From contig NZ_JADPFC010000003.1 of assembly GCF_015668195.1 (NCBI RefSeq), positions 261,324-325,323 of the forward strand: 64,000 nucleotides of DNA, written 5' to 3'. Source of the stretch: Romboutsia_C sp015668195 (lineage in GTDB: Bacteria; Bacillota; Clostridia; Peptostreptococcales; Peptostreptococcaceae). A program made the translations under genes and the position numbers. Below the pieces are notes generated by a model that did not search any database, had not been told where the DNA came from, and worked only from the letters and a program-made list of their open reading frames with translations. Below, piece by piece: positions 52,517 to 61,258 of the stretch (its first letter is position 1; the number at the start of each line of letters is the position of its first letter).

Positions 52517-53458
52517 ATGTTTCGCTATGTATTAAAACGTATTGCATATATGTTTATAACTTTATTTATAGTCATATCAGTTACATTTTTCTTGGTAAGA
52601 CTTCTTCCAGGCAGTCCATTTAATGAACAAAAGTTAAATCCTCAACAAATTGCTAGACTGGAAGCTACTTATGGATTAGATGACCCTGTTCCAGTTCAAT
52701 ATGTAAGATATCTTACAGGAGTATTCAAAGGTGACCTTGGCATTTCATTTAAACAATCTAATAAGAAAGTTGAAGATATCATTGCCAGTCGTATAGGCCC
52801 TTCTGCTATGTTAGGTGCTCAATCTTTAGTTTTAGGTACCTTCATAGGTTTAGTACTTGGAATTGTCGCTGCACTTAAGAGAAATACTATTTGGGACTAT
52901 ACTTGTACTATACTTTCAGTAATAGGAGTTTCGGTTCCATCGTTTGTATTTGCAGCTTCACTCCAATTGTATATTGCAAGTAAACTAAAAATACTACCTA
53001 TAGCTTGGGGGGTTCCTTTAGGTTCAGATTTTAGATATGTTTGGACTATTCTTCCATCAATTGCACTTTCATTTTTTACAATATCAAATGTTGCCCGTTT
53101 TACTAGAACAGAACTTGTTGAAGTTCTAAACTCTGATTATATAATTACTGCTAAAGCGAAAGGTTTAAAAAAATCTACAGTTATCTTAAAACATGCTCTT
53201 AGAAATGCATTAATTCCTGTTATAACTATATTAGGCCCTTTAGCTGCAGGACTTCTTACAGGTTCTTTAGTTGTAGAAAAAGTTTTTGCTGTCCCTGGTA
53301 TAGGCGACTTATTAGTTAATGCTATATCTATAAATGACTTATTCATAATTTCAGGGGTTGCTATACTTTATAGTGCATTCTACATAGCAGTTATATTAAT
53401 AGTAGATATACTTTACGGTGTAATAGATCCAAGAATCCGTTTGGCAGGAGGTAAATAA
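52517..53458 (+). CDS. oppB: Oligopeptide ABC transporter permease OppB
   Basis: This 313-residue inner-membrane permease has six helices. It has the family's N-terminal signature FFLVRLLPGSPFNEQKL and ATYGLDDPVPVQYVRYL, and the cytoplasmic EAA coupling loop (DYIITAKAKGLKKSTVILKH) that contacts the ATPases. ATG at 52517 follows a run of G. oppC begins one base after its stop. It forms the channel with OppC. Confidence 0.95.
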   Translation: MFRYVLKRIAYMFITLFIVISVTFFLVRLLPGSPFNEQKLNPQQIARLEATYGLDDPVPVQYVRYLTGVFKGDLGISFKQSNKKVEDIIASRIGPSAMLGAQSLVLGTFIGLVLGIVAALKRNTIWDYTCTILSVIGVSVPSFVFAASLQLYIASKLKILPIAWGVPLGSDFRYVWTILPSIALSFFTISNVARFTRTELVEVLNSDYIITAKAKGLKKSTVILKHALRNALIPVITILGPLAAGLLTGSLVVEKVFAVPGIGDLLVNAISINDLFIISGVAILYSAFYIAVILIVDILYGVIDPRIRLAGGK

Positions 53459-53459
53459 A

Positions 53460-54491
53460 ATGGTTGATAAAGTAATAATTGATGGTCAAGAAGTAGAGTT
53501 AACAGCGGATTTATTTGAGCCTACTCCTATACAGTCAGGAGATAATGAAGCTATTACTAGAGAAAGTCTGACTTTTTGGCAAGATGCTCGAAAAAGATTA
53601 TTTAAAAATAAAGGGGCTGTAGTTGGATTAATAATACTTTTTACTATAGTGTTAATGGCTATATTCGCACCTATTTTTTCTAAATATGATTATAAATCTC
53701 AAAACATAAGAAACGTTAAGATTCCACCTAAAATGCCTATAGTATCTTCTTTAGGTATAATGGATGGTAAAGATTCAAATGGCGTTGACGTTTATGCTGA
53801 AAAAAATATAAAGGAAAATTATTTATTTGGTACAGATGCACTTGGACGTGATATCTGGACTCGTACGTGGACTGGTGCTAGGGTTTCTTTATTCATAGCA
53901 GTCTTAGCAGCTGTTTTCGATTTACTTATAGGTGTTGCTTATGGTGGTATATCTGCTTACTATGGAGGGAAAGTAGACCTTGTAATGCAACGTATAATAG
54001 AAATAATTACAGGTATTCCTCAGTTGGTTATTGTTACACTTTTCATAATGGTATTTAATCCAGGTATATTATCAATTTCTCTAGCAATGGCCGTATCTGG
54101 ATGGACTGGTATGGCTAGAGTTGTTCGTTCTCATGTACTTAGACTTAAAAATCAAGAGTTTGTATTAGCTTCTAAAACTTTAGGTTCTTCTGATTTTAGA
54201 GTTATTTTTAAGCATCTTTTCCCTAATGTTATTGGTCCTATTGTGGTAATGATCATGTTCTCACTACCTCAAGCAATATTTTATGAAGCATTTTTAAGTT
54301 TTATAGGGTTAGGTCTTCAACCACCTCAAGCATCACTTGGTGTATTAATAAATGAAGGATTTAAATCATTACAAAGCTACCCATATATGATGTTTATCCC
54401 ATCAATAGTAGTTTGTTCTTTGATATTTGCTCTTAATTTATTAGCTGATGGTCTAAGAGATGCTGTTGACCCTAAAATGCGTAATCAATAA
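53460..54491 (+). CDS. oppC: Oligopeptide ABC transporter permease OppC
   Basis: This 343-residue partner permease has a hydrophilic N-terminal segment of about 50 residues, then six helices, with GTDALGRDIWTRTWTGARVS after the first helix and the EAA loop LASKTLGSSDFRVIFKHLFP near residue 240. ATG at 53460 follows AGGAGG located in the oppB end, so translation is coupled. Confidence 0.95.
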   Translation: MVDKVIIDGQEVELTADLFEPTPIQSGDNEAITRESLTFWQDARKRLFKNKGAVVGLIILFTIVLMAIFAPIFSKYDYKSQNIRNVKIPPKMPIVSSLGIMDGKDSNGVDVYAEKNIKENYLFGTDALGRDIWTRTWTGARVSLFIAVLAAVFDLLIGVAYGGISAYYGGKVDLVMQRIIEIITGIPQLVIVTLFIMVFNPGILSISLAMAVSGWTGMARVVRSHVLRLKNQEFVLASKTLGSSDFRVIFKHLFPNVIGPIVVMIMFSLPQAIFYEAFLSFIGLGLQPPQASLGVLINEGFKSLQSYPYMMFIPSIVVCSLIFALNLLADGLRDAVDPKMRNQ

Positions 54492-54512
54492 TTAGTAAGG
54501 GAGATGAGTTGA

Positions 54513-55538
54513 TTGGAAAAATTATTAGAAGTTAAAAACCTGTGCGTCAGTTTCAATACCTATGGTGGAGAAGTTCAAGCTGTTAGGGGAGTTACATTTG
54601 ACTTACATAAAGGTGAAACACTTGCTATAGTTGGGGAGTCTGGATCTGGTAAATCTGTTGCTTGTAAAACTATAATGAGAATACTATCTGCAAATGGTTA
54701 CATAAAAGATGGTGAAATATTATTTAACGGTAAAGATTTAACTAAACTTAGCGAACCTGAGATGGAGAAATTAAGAGGTAAGGATATTGCAATGATATTC
54801 CAAGATCCTATGACTTCTTTAAATCCTACTATGACTATAGGAAAACAAATAATGGAAGGTATTATTAAGCACCAAGGTCTTAGCAAAGAAGAAGCTAAGG
54901 GTAAAGCTATAGAGCTTATAGATTTAGTTGGTATATCTGAGCCTGAAAAAAGGTTTAAACAATATCCTCATCAATTTTCTGGTGGTATGAGACAACGTAT
55001 AGTAATAGCTATATCTTTAGCTTGTAATCCTAAGGTTCTAATAGCAGATGAACCAACAACTGCATTAGACGTTACTATACAAGCTCAAATATTAGAGCTT
55101 ATGAAAGATCTTCAGGAAAAAACCGGGGCTGCCCTTATTTTTATAACTCATGACCTTGGAGTTGTTGCTAATATGGCTGATAGAGTTGCAGTTATGTATG
55201 CTGGTAAAATCATAGAGCATGGAACAACTAACGATATATTCTATAATCCTCAGCACCCGTATACATGGGGACTTTTAGGCTCTATGCCGACTTTAGATAT
55301 AGGAGATAATGATTTATATAATATACCTGGAACTCCTCCAGATTTAATGCACCCTCCTAAAGGAGATGCATTTGCTCTTCGTAGCGATTATGCTCTTAAA
55401 ATAGATCACTTAGCTGAGCCCCCTATGTTTAAAGTTAGTGATACACACTATGCAGCTACATGGCTATTACATCCATTAGCTCCAAAGATTGAAAGACCTG
55501 ATAACGTAGGTAGAAAGAAGGTGAAAGCAGATGAGTAA
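54513..55538 (+). CDS. oppD: Oligopeptide ABC transporter ATPase OppD
   Basis: This 341-residue ABC ATPase has Walker A VGESGSGKS, Q-loop FQDPMTSLNPT, signature FSGGMRQR, Walker B VLIADEPTTALD and the switch histidine THD. The C-terminal oligopeptide-transporter extension (IPGTPPDLMHPPKGDAF) normally has a cysteine motif binding a [4Fe-4S] cluster in some members; no such cysteines are seen here. The start is TTG at 54513, nine bases after AAGGGAG. It overlaps oppF by eight bases. Confidence 0.95.
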   Translation: MEKLLEVKNLCVSFNTYGGEVQAVRGVTFDLHKGETLAIVGESGSGKSVACKTIMRILSANGYIKDGEILFNGKDLTKLSEPEMEKLRGKDIAMIFQDPMTSLNPTMTIGKQIMEGIIKHQGLSKEEAKGKAIELIDLVGISEPEKRFKQYPHQFSGGMRQRIVIAISLACNPKVLIADEPTTALDVTIQAQILELMKDLQEKTGAALIFITHDLGVVANMADRVAVMYAGKIIEHGTTNDIFYNPQHPYTWGLLGSMPTLDIGDNDLYNIPGTPPDLMHPPKGDAFALRSDYALKIDHLAEPPMFKVSDTHYAATWLLHPLAPKIERPDNVGRKKVKADE

Positions 55539-56487
55539 AAAAGTTTTGTTAAAAGTTAAAAACTTAAAGCAACACTTTAAAATAGATAGAAATACTACTG
55601 TTAAAGCTGTTGATGATGTTTCTTTTGAAATATATGAAGGGGAAACATTTGGTTTGGTTGGGGAGTCTGGATCTGGTAAATCTACTACTGGTAGAGCTAT
55701 AATAAGACTTTATGATCCAACCAGTGGGGAAATAGAATTTGATGGAAAAAATATATCTTCTAAAAAATTAAAAAAAGATGAGAAAAATCATGTAAATAAA
55801 AATATGCAAATGATATTCCAAGATCCTATGGCCTGTCTAAATCCTCGTATGACTGTTACTGATATAATTGCCGAAGGTTTAGATGTACATGGCCTATGTA
55901 AAACTAAAGAAGAAAGAAGAGATAAAGTTTATGAGCTATTAAAAACTGTAGGACTTAATGAACAACACGCTAGTAGATATCCTCATGAATTTTCTGGTGG
56001 GCAAAGACAACGTATAGGTATTGCTCGTGCTCTAGCTATACAACCTAAATTTATAATCGCGGATGAGCCTATATCTGCACTAGATGTTTCTATTCAAGCA
56101 CAAGTTGTTAACTTACTTAGAAAACTTCAAAAAGAAAATGGCTTAACTTATCTATTTATCGCTCATGACCTTTCAATGGTTAAATATATAAGTGATAGAA
56201 TAGGGGTTATGCATAAAGGCAAGTTAGTTGAACTTACTACTGCTGATGAATTGTATGAAAATCCACTTCATCCTTATACTAAGTCTTTACTATCTGCTAT
56301 ACCTTTACCAGACCCTGATTATGAGAAAAACAGAGTCCGTATAAAATACGATCCGAGTATTCATGACTATTCTACTGAAAGTCCTGAATGGGTAGAAATA
56401 AGACCTGGACATTTTATATATGCATCAAAGTCTGAAATAGCAGATTACGAAAAAGAACTTTCTGCAAAAGAAAGTACTAGTAATTAA
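55531..56487 (+). CDS. oppF: Oligopeptide ABC transporter ATPase OppF
   Basis: This 318-residue second ATPase has Walker A VGESGSGKS, Q-loop FQDPMACLNPR, signature FSGGQRQR, Walker B FIIADEPISALD and THD-equivalent AHD. The C-terminal extension continues to residue 318 (VEIRPGHFIYASKSE). OppD and OppF form the heterodimeric motor. ATG at 55531 lies inside the oppD end with GAAGGTG as ribosome binding site. It ends the operon. Confidence 0.95.
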   Translation: MSKKVLLKVKNLKQHFKIDRNTTVKAVDDVSFEIYEGETFGLVGESGSGKSTTGRAIIRLYDPTSGEIEFDGKNISSKKLKKDEKNHVNKNMQMIFQDPMACLNPRMTVTDIIAEGLDVHGLCKTKEERRDKVYELLKTVGLNEQHASRYPHEFSGGQRQRIGIARALAIQPKFIIADEPISALDVSIQAQVVNLLRKLQKENGLTYLFIAHDLSMVKYISDRIGVMHKGKLVELTTADELYENPLHPYTKSLLSAIPLPDPDYEKNRVRIKYDPSIHDYSTESPEWVEIRPGHFIYASKSEIADYEKELSAKESTSN

Positions 56488-56504
56488 TTCCTCTTTTTCA
56501 TATA

Positions 56505-56529
56505 GAGCTATCTCCTTTGTAGATAGCTC
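56505..56529 (+). terminator. Terminator of the oppBCDF operon
   Basis: GAGCTATCT and AGATAGCTC pair perfectly around a seven-base loop, followed by ATTTTGCTGTTTTT. Confidence 0.8.
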
Positions 56530-56590
56530 ATTTTGCTGTTTTTAAACTATATAATTCATATTATACAATCTACTATTTTACTAAATTTGA

Positions 56591-56657
56591 TTTTTAGAAT
56601 TTATTTTAAAAAGGAGTGTTTTAAAATAAATTCTAAAAATTATTTTAAAACATTCCT
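56591..56657. repeat. Two overlapping, mutually exclusive inverted repeats
   Basis: Arm A (56591-56611) is a perfect 21-base complement of arm B (56619-56639). Most of arm B, with the loop before it (from about 56610), is in turn complementary to arm C (to about 56657) with two mismatches. Only one hairpin can form at a time. Read on the minus strand the B/C hairpin ends in CTCCTTTTT and would act as the terminator of the YfcC-type carrier gene. Confidence 0.7.
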
Positions 56658-56668
56658 TTAGTATTAAT

Positions 56669-58198
56669 CTATATAATTACACCTATACCAAGTACTACTA
56701 TTGCAAGTACTGATATCATTATTATTAATGGCGTTACAAATTTTAGCCATTTATCATAAGTTACATTTACCATAGCAAGCGATGCAAGTATTAATCCTGT
56801 AGGAGTTATAAAACTTATAAGTCCTTGTCCAAATTGATATGCACTTACTATTACGTCTCTGTTTACTCCAACAACATCTGCAAGAGGTGCCATTATAGGC
56901 ATTGATAAAACTGCAAGTCCTGAAGATGAAGATATAAAGAATCCTAGTAATATATAAACAAAGAACATTACTGTTGAGAATACTATACCACTCATATTTG
57001 ATACTACATTACTTAATCCATATAGTATAGTGTCACTTATCATACCACCATCCATTATTATAGTGATACCACGCGCAAGACCAATTATTAGTGCAACTCC
57101 TAGTAAATCCGCTGCCCCTGCAACAAATTCAGAAACAAATTCTTTTTCACTAAGTTTTGCAAATATAGCTAGTATGAATGTTACAAATAAGAATAATGAT
57201 GTCATTTCTTTAAATGACCATTTTAATTCTTTTACACCATATACCATTACAACAAATGATAATGCAAATATTAATAACATTAATTTTCTTCCCCATGTAA
57301 ACTCAGGTACATTTTCTTCATTATGACCTTTTAGGAAGTGATCTTCTAATTCTTTCTTTTGTGAATATATTAATGATTGACTTGGGTCTTTTTTTACTTT
57401 TTCTGCATATTTAACTGTGTAGAATATACATACTGCAAGACCTGCAACTAACATAAATATTCTTAAAGGCATTCCACTTGTAAAATCAATCCCTGCTGTA
57501 TTTGATGCTATAACTGTAGAGAAAGGATTTACTGTTGATGCCATTGTTCCCATACAAGAACCAAGGTATATTGCTGCAATTGCTACTAATGCATCATATC
57601 CTGCTGCCAAGAATATCGGCACTACTATTGGATAAAATGCTATTGTTTCTTCTGCTAATCCAAAGCTTGTTCCACCTATTCCTATTATTACTGTTATTAT
57701 TACTATTAACCAAGCTTCTTTTCCTTTTAAATTTCTTGATAAAGCACTTATACCTGCTGTAAATGCTCCTGTTTTATTTATTACTCCTACTATACCACCT
57801 ATTACAAGAACGAAAGCAATTATATCTATTGAATCATATAAGCCTTGTATAGGTGCATTTAAAAATGTTGTTAATGCTTTAAATACTGTTGGTTTTTCTT
57901 TTGGTAGTTGTTCATAAGTCCCTGGTATTGCCACTGGTTTACTTATAGAACCATCTGTAAATTTACTTAGATTAGTTTTTACCCCTAGTTCATCCAGTGT
58001 TTTTTGAGTTGCTTCTTTTTCTGATACTTTACCTGTTGGTGATTCTATTACGAATACGTTTGCTTCAGCATCATAAAGTAATTTTGAATACTTTCCTGAA
58101 GGTATTACATAAGTAAGCCCTAATACTAATAGCATTACTATAAGTATTACAGTGTAGGCTGTTGGAAATGAGAATTTAGATTTCTTTTTTGCTGACAT
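56669..58198 (-). CDS. YfcC-family (C4-dicarboxylate/basic amino-acid-type) membrane carrier
   Basis: This carrier of about 509 residues and 12 helices belongs to the YfcC/DcuC-like group. It has a charged extracytoplasmic segment after helix 1 (about 40-110) and then glycine-rich helices: IDIIAFVLVIGGIVGVINKT, GTSFGLAEETIAFYPIVVP, YLGSCMGTMASTVNPFSTVI and FVYILLGFFISSSSGLAV. The family is variously annotated as C4-dicarboxylate carrier or arginine/ornithine antiporter; the substrate is not settled by sequence. The frame opens at 58207, but the ATG at 58198 follows AAGGAG by nine bases. Confidence 0.88.
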   Translation of the reverse strand: MSAKKKSKFSFPTAYTVILIVMLLVLGLTYVIPSGKYSKLLYDAEANVFVIESPTGKVSEKEATQKTLDELGVKTNLSKFTDGSISKPVAIPGTYEQLPKEKPTVFKALTTFLNAPIQGLYDSIDIIAFVLVIGGIVGVINKTGAFTAGISALSRNLKGKEAWLIVIITVIIGIGGTSFGLAEETIAFYPIVVPIFLAAGYDALVAIAAIYLGSCMGTMASTVNPFSTVIASNTAGIDFTSGMPLRIFMLVAGLAVCIFYTVKYAEKVKKDPSQSLIYSQKKELEDHFLKGHNEENVPEFTWGRKLMLLIFALSFVVMVYGVKELKWSFKEMTSLFLFVTFILAIFAKLSEKEFVSEFVAGAADLLGVALIIGLARGITIIMDGGMISDTILYGLSNVVSNMSGIVFSTVMFFVYILLGFFISSSSGLAVLSMPIMAPLADVVGVNRDVIVSAYQFGQGLISFITPTGLILASLAMVNVTYDKWLKFVTPLIIMISVLAIVVLGIGVII

Positions 58199-58299
58199 AT
58201 AAATCATCTCCTTTTTTGTCTAAGTTTCTCATTTATTATTTTAACATATTTTTACATATATGTTAAATTTCCCACAATTCTAAATATTGCTTATATAGT

Positions 58300-58339
58300 T
58301 TTAGCCAATATTGCAATTAAAATTACAATATTGGCTAAA
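58300..58339 (-). terminator. Stem-loop downstream of uvrA
   Basis: TTTAGCCAATATTG and its complement form a 14-bp stem around a short AT loop about 95 bases after the uvrA stop. There is no good T-run, so it could be a weak terminator for uvrBA or a 3' stabilising stem. Confidence 0.5.
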
Positions 58340-58432
58340 TAAATAATTAATTTTATTAAAATTACTATATATTCTTTTGAATTCACTCATCCACGTCTGT
58401 TACTTAAAATTCACTGAGTTCATTTCGTTTAT

Positions 58433-61258
58433 TTATTCAAAATATTTCTTTAAGAACATACCTGTGTAAGAACCTTCAACTTTAGATACTTCTTTTGGTG
58501 TCCCTGTGGCAACTATTTGACCACCTTTATCTCCACCTTCAGGTCCTAAATCTATTATGTAGTCACAAGTTTTTATAACATCTAAGTTATGCTCTATAAC
58601 TACTATTGAATTACCTGTGTCTGCTAATCTTTGAAGTACTTGTATTAACTTGTCTACATCTGCCATATGAAGTCCTGTTGTAGGTTCATCTAATATATAT
58701 AAAGTTTTACCTGTTGGTCTTTTACTTAATTCTGTAGCAAGTTTTATTCTTTGAGCTTCTCCACCCGATAATTGTGTAGATGGTTGTCCTAATTTTATAT
58801 ATGAAAGCCCAACATCCATTAATGTTTCTAGTTTTCTTTTTATATTAGGTATGTTTTCAAAGAATTGTAAAGCTTCCTCAACATTCATGTCTAATACATC
58901 AGCTATTGTCTTATCTTTGTATTTAACTTGTAATGTCTCTCTATTGTATCTTTCACCCTTACATACTTCACAAGGTACATATACATCTGGTAAGAAGTGC
59001 ATCTCTATTTTTATAATACCGTCACCTTTACAAGCTTCACATCTTCCACCTTTTACATTGAAACTAAATCTGCCTTTTTGATATCCTCTAGCTTTAGCTT
59101 CATTAGTTGATGCGAATAAATCTCTTATCATGTCAAATACACCTGTATAAGTTGCTGGATTTGAACGAGGTGTCCTTCCTATTGGACTTTGGTCTATATT
59201 TATTATTTTATCTATATTTTCTATTCCTTTTATTTCTTTATGTTTTCCTGGTCTTTCTCTTAATCTATTTATCTTTCCAGCTATTCCTTTGTAAAGTATA
59301 TCATTGATTAATGTACTTTTCCCAGAACCTGAAACTCCTGTTATACAAGTAAATTTACCTAGAGGGAACTTTACATTTATATTTTTTAAGTTATTTTCAG
59401 TAGCTTTAACTATTTCTAAGTATTTACCATTTCCTTCTCTAGTCTCTTCTGGTATAGTAATTTGCTTTTTGCCGCTTAAATATTGTCCTGTTATAGAATC
59501 TTCATTTGCTAATATTTCATCTAATGTCCCTTGAGCAACTATATTACCTCCATGTACTCCAGCTCCTGGACCAATATCTACTATATAATCACTTTCTCTC
59601 ATTGTATCTTCATCATGTTCTACTACTATAAGAGTATTACCTATATCTGTAAGATGTCTTAATGTTCCTATCAATCTATCGTTATCTCTTTGATGAAGTC
59701 CTATACTTGGTTCGTCTAGTACGTATAAAACTCCAACTAAAGCTGAACCTATTTGAGTAGCAAGTCTTATACGTTGTGCTTCTCCCCCTGATAAAGTTCC
59801 TGCTTTTCTTGATAGGTTTAAGTAGTCTAATCCAACATCTCTTAAGAAAGATGCTCTTCCTCTTATTTCTTTTAGTATTTCATTTGCTATAAACTTTTGC
59901 TTTTCACTTAAATTGATATTTTCTATATAGTCTATAAGCTCATTTACCGAAAAGTTAGTTACATCCATTATATTTTTATTATCTACTAATACTGATAATA
60001 CTTCTTTTTTAAGTCTTGCTCCTTTACATTTTGGACAAGGAGTTTCAGCCATAAATTCTTCTATTTTTTCTCTTGAGTATTCTGAATTAGTTTCTCTATA
60101 TCTTCTTTCTAGATTAACTATTACTCCTTCAAATGGAGCTCTATATTCTCTTCTTCCTCCAAACTTTGACTCAAATATAAATTCAACTATTACATTATCT
60201 TTTCCATAAAGTAATTCTTGAACAAAGTCTTCAGGCAAATCTTTAAATGGTGTATCAAGTGATACGTTAAAGTGTTCTGCTAAACTCCTAACCATTTTAC
60301 TGTAATATGTATCATCACTTGTGCTTACAGAACCCCAAGCAGCTATTGCACCTTGTTTTATAGATAAATCTTTATTAGGTATAACTAAATCTGGGTCTAC
60401 TTCTCTACTTTCTCCTAAACCATTACAAGCATCGCAAGCTCCAAATGGACTGTTAAATGAGAACATTCTTGGAGATAATTCTTCTATACCTACTCCATGT
60501 TCTGGACAAGCAAATTTAGTTGAGTAAAGTATTTCATCTCCACCTATTATTTGAGCAATAACAAGACCATCAGATAATTTTATAGCTGTTTCTATTGAAT
60601 CTGCTAGTCTAGCCTCTATCCCATCTTTTATAACTATTCTATCAACTACAACTTCTATATTATGTTTTTGATTTTTATTTAATTCTATATCATCTGTAAC
60701 TTCATAGTTTTCTCCGTCAACTCTAACTCTGACAAATCCTTCTTTTTTTATATTCTCTAGTATCTTTTTATGAGTTCCCTTTTGACCTCTTACTACTGGT
60801 GATAATATTTGAAGTTTAGTTCTTTCTTCAAATTCCATCATTTTATCAACAATTTCTTGGACTGTCATTTGGCTAATTAATTTACCACAAGTAGGACAAT
60901 GTACTTCTCCTACTCTAGCAAATAATAATCTTAAATAATCATATATTTCTGTTACTGTACCCACAGTAGAACGAGGATTTTTAGATGTTGTTTTTTGATC
61001 TATAGATATAGCTGGTGATAATCCTTCTATATATTCTACATTTGGTTTTTCCATTTGACCTAAGAATTGTCTAGCATAAGCTGACAAACTCTCAACGTAT
61101 CTTCTTTGACCTTCTGCATATATAGTATCAAAAGCTAAAGAAGATTTACCAGATCCTGATAATCCAGTAAATACTATAAATTTATTTCTAGGAAGTTCTA
61201 TATTAACATTTTTTAAGTTATGCTCTTTTGCGCCTTTTATTATGATTTTATCTTCCAT
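58433..61258 (-). CDS. uvrA: Excinuclease UvrA
   Basis: This 941-residue damage-recognition ATPase has two ABC modules: Walker A GLSGSGKSS and GVSGSGKST, two LSGGEAQRI signatures and Walker B LYVLDEPSIGL and LYILDEPTTGL. Zinc fingers include CPTCGKL, CDACNG and the C-terminal CEACKGDG with CEVCKG. Length is canonical. The ATG at 61258 overlaps the uvrB stop by 11 bases, so uvrB and uvrA are translated together under one SOS-type promoter. Confidence 0.97.
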   Translation of the reverse strand: MEDKIIIKGAKEHNLKNVNIELPRNKFIVFTGLSGSGKSSLAFDTIYAEGQRRYVESLSAYARQFLGQMEKPNVEYIEGLSPAISIDQKTTSKNPRSTVGTVTEIYDYLRLLFARVGEVHCPTCGKLISQMTVQEIVDKMMEFEERTKLQILSPVVRGQKGTHKKILENIKKEGFVRVRVDGENYEVTDDIELNKNQKHNIEVVVDRIVIKDGIEARLADSIETAIKLSDGLVIAQIIGGDEILYSTKFACPEHGVGIEELSPRMFSFNSPFGACDACNGLGESREVDPDLVIPNKDLSIKQGAIAAWGSVSTSDDTYYSKMVRSLAEHFNVSLDTPFKDLPEDFVQELLYGKDNVIVEFIFESKFGGRREYRAPFEGVIVNLERRYRETNSEYSREKIEEFMAETPCPKCKGARLKKEVLSVLVDNKNIMDVTNFSVNELIDYIENINLSEKQKFIANEILKEIRGRASFLRDVGLDYLNLSRKAGTLSGGEAQRIRLATQIGSALVGVLYVLDEPSIGLHQRDNDRLIGTLRHLTDIGNTLIVVEHDEDTMRESDYIVDIGPGAGVHGGNIVAQGTLDEILANEDSITGQYLSGKKQITIPEETREGNGKYLEIVKATENNLKNINVKFPLGKFTCITGVSGSGKSTLINDILYKGIAGKINRLRERPGKHKEIKGIENIDKIINIDQSPIGRTPRSNPATYTGVFDMIRDLFASTNEAKARGYQKGRFSFNVKGGRCEACKGDGIIKIEMHFLPDVYVPCEVCKGERYNRETLQVKYKDKTIADVLDMNVEEALQFFENIPNIKRKLETLMDVGLSYIKLGQPSTQLSGGEAQRIKLATELSKRPTGKTLYILDEPTTGLHMADVDKLIQVLQRLADTGNSIVVIEHNLDVIKTCDYIIDLGPEGGDKGGQIVATGTPKEVSKVEGSYTGMFLKKYFE

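Noticed and set aside
57535..57762. Leucine-rich open frame on the plus strand
   Set aside because: It is an artefact of reading the antisense of the YfcC-type carrier's hydrophobic helices; no ribosome binding site, and the minus-strand gene is intact.
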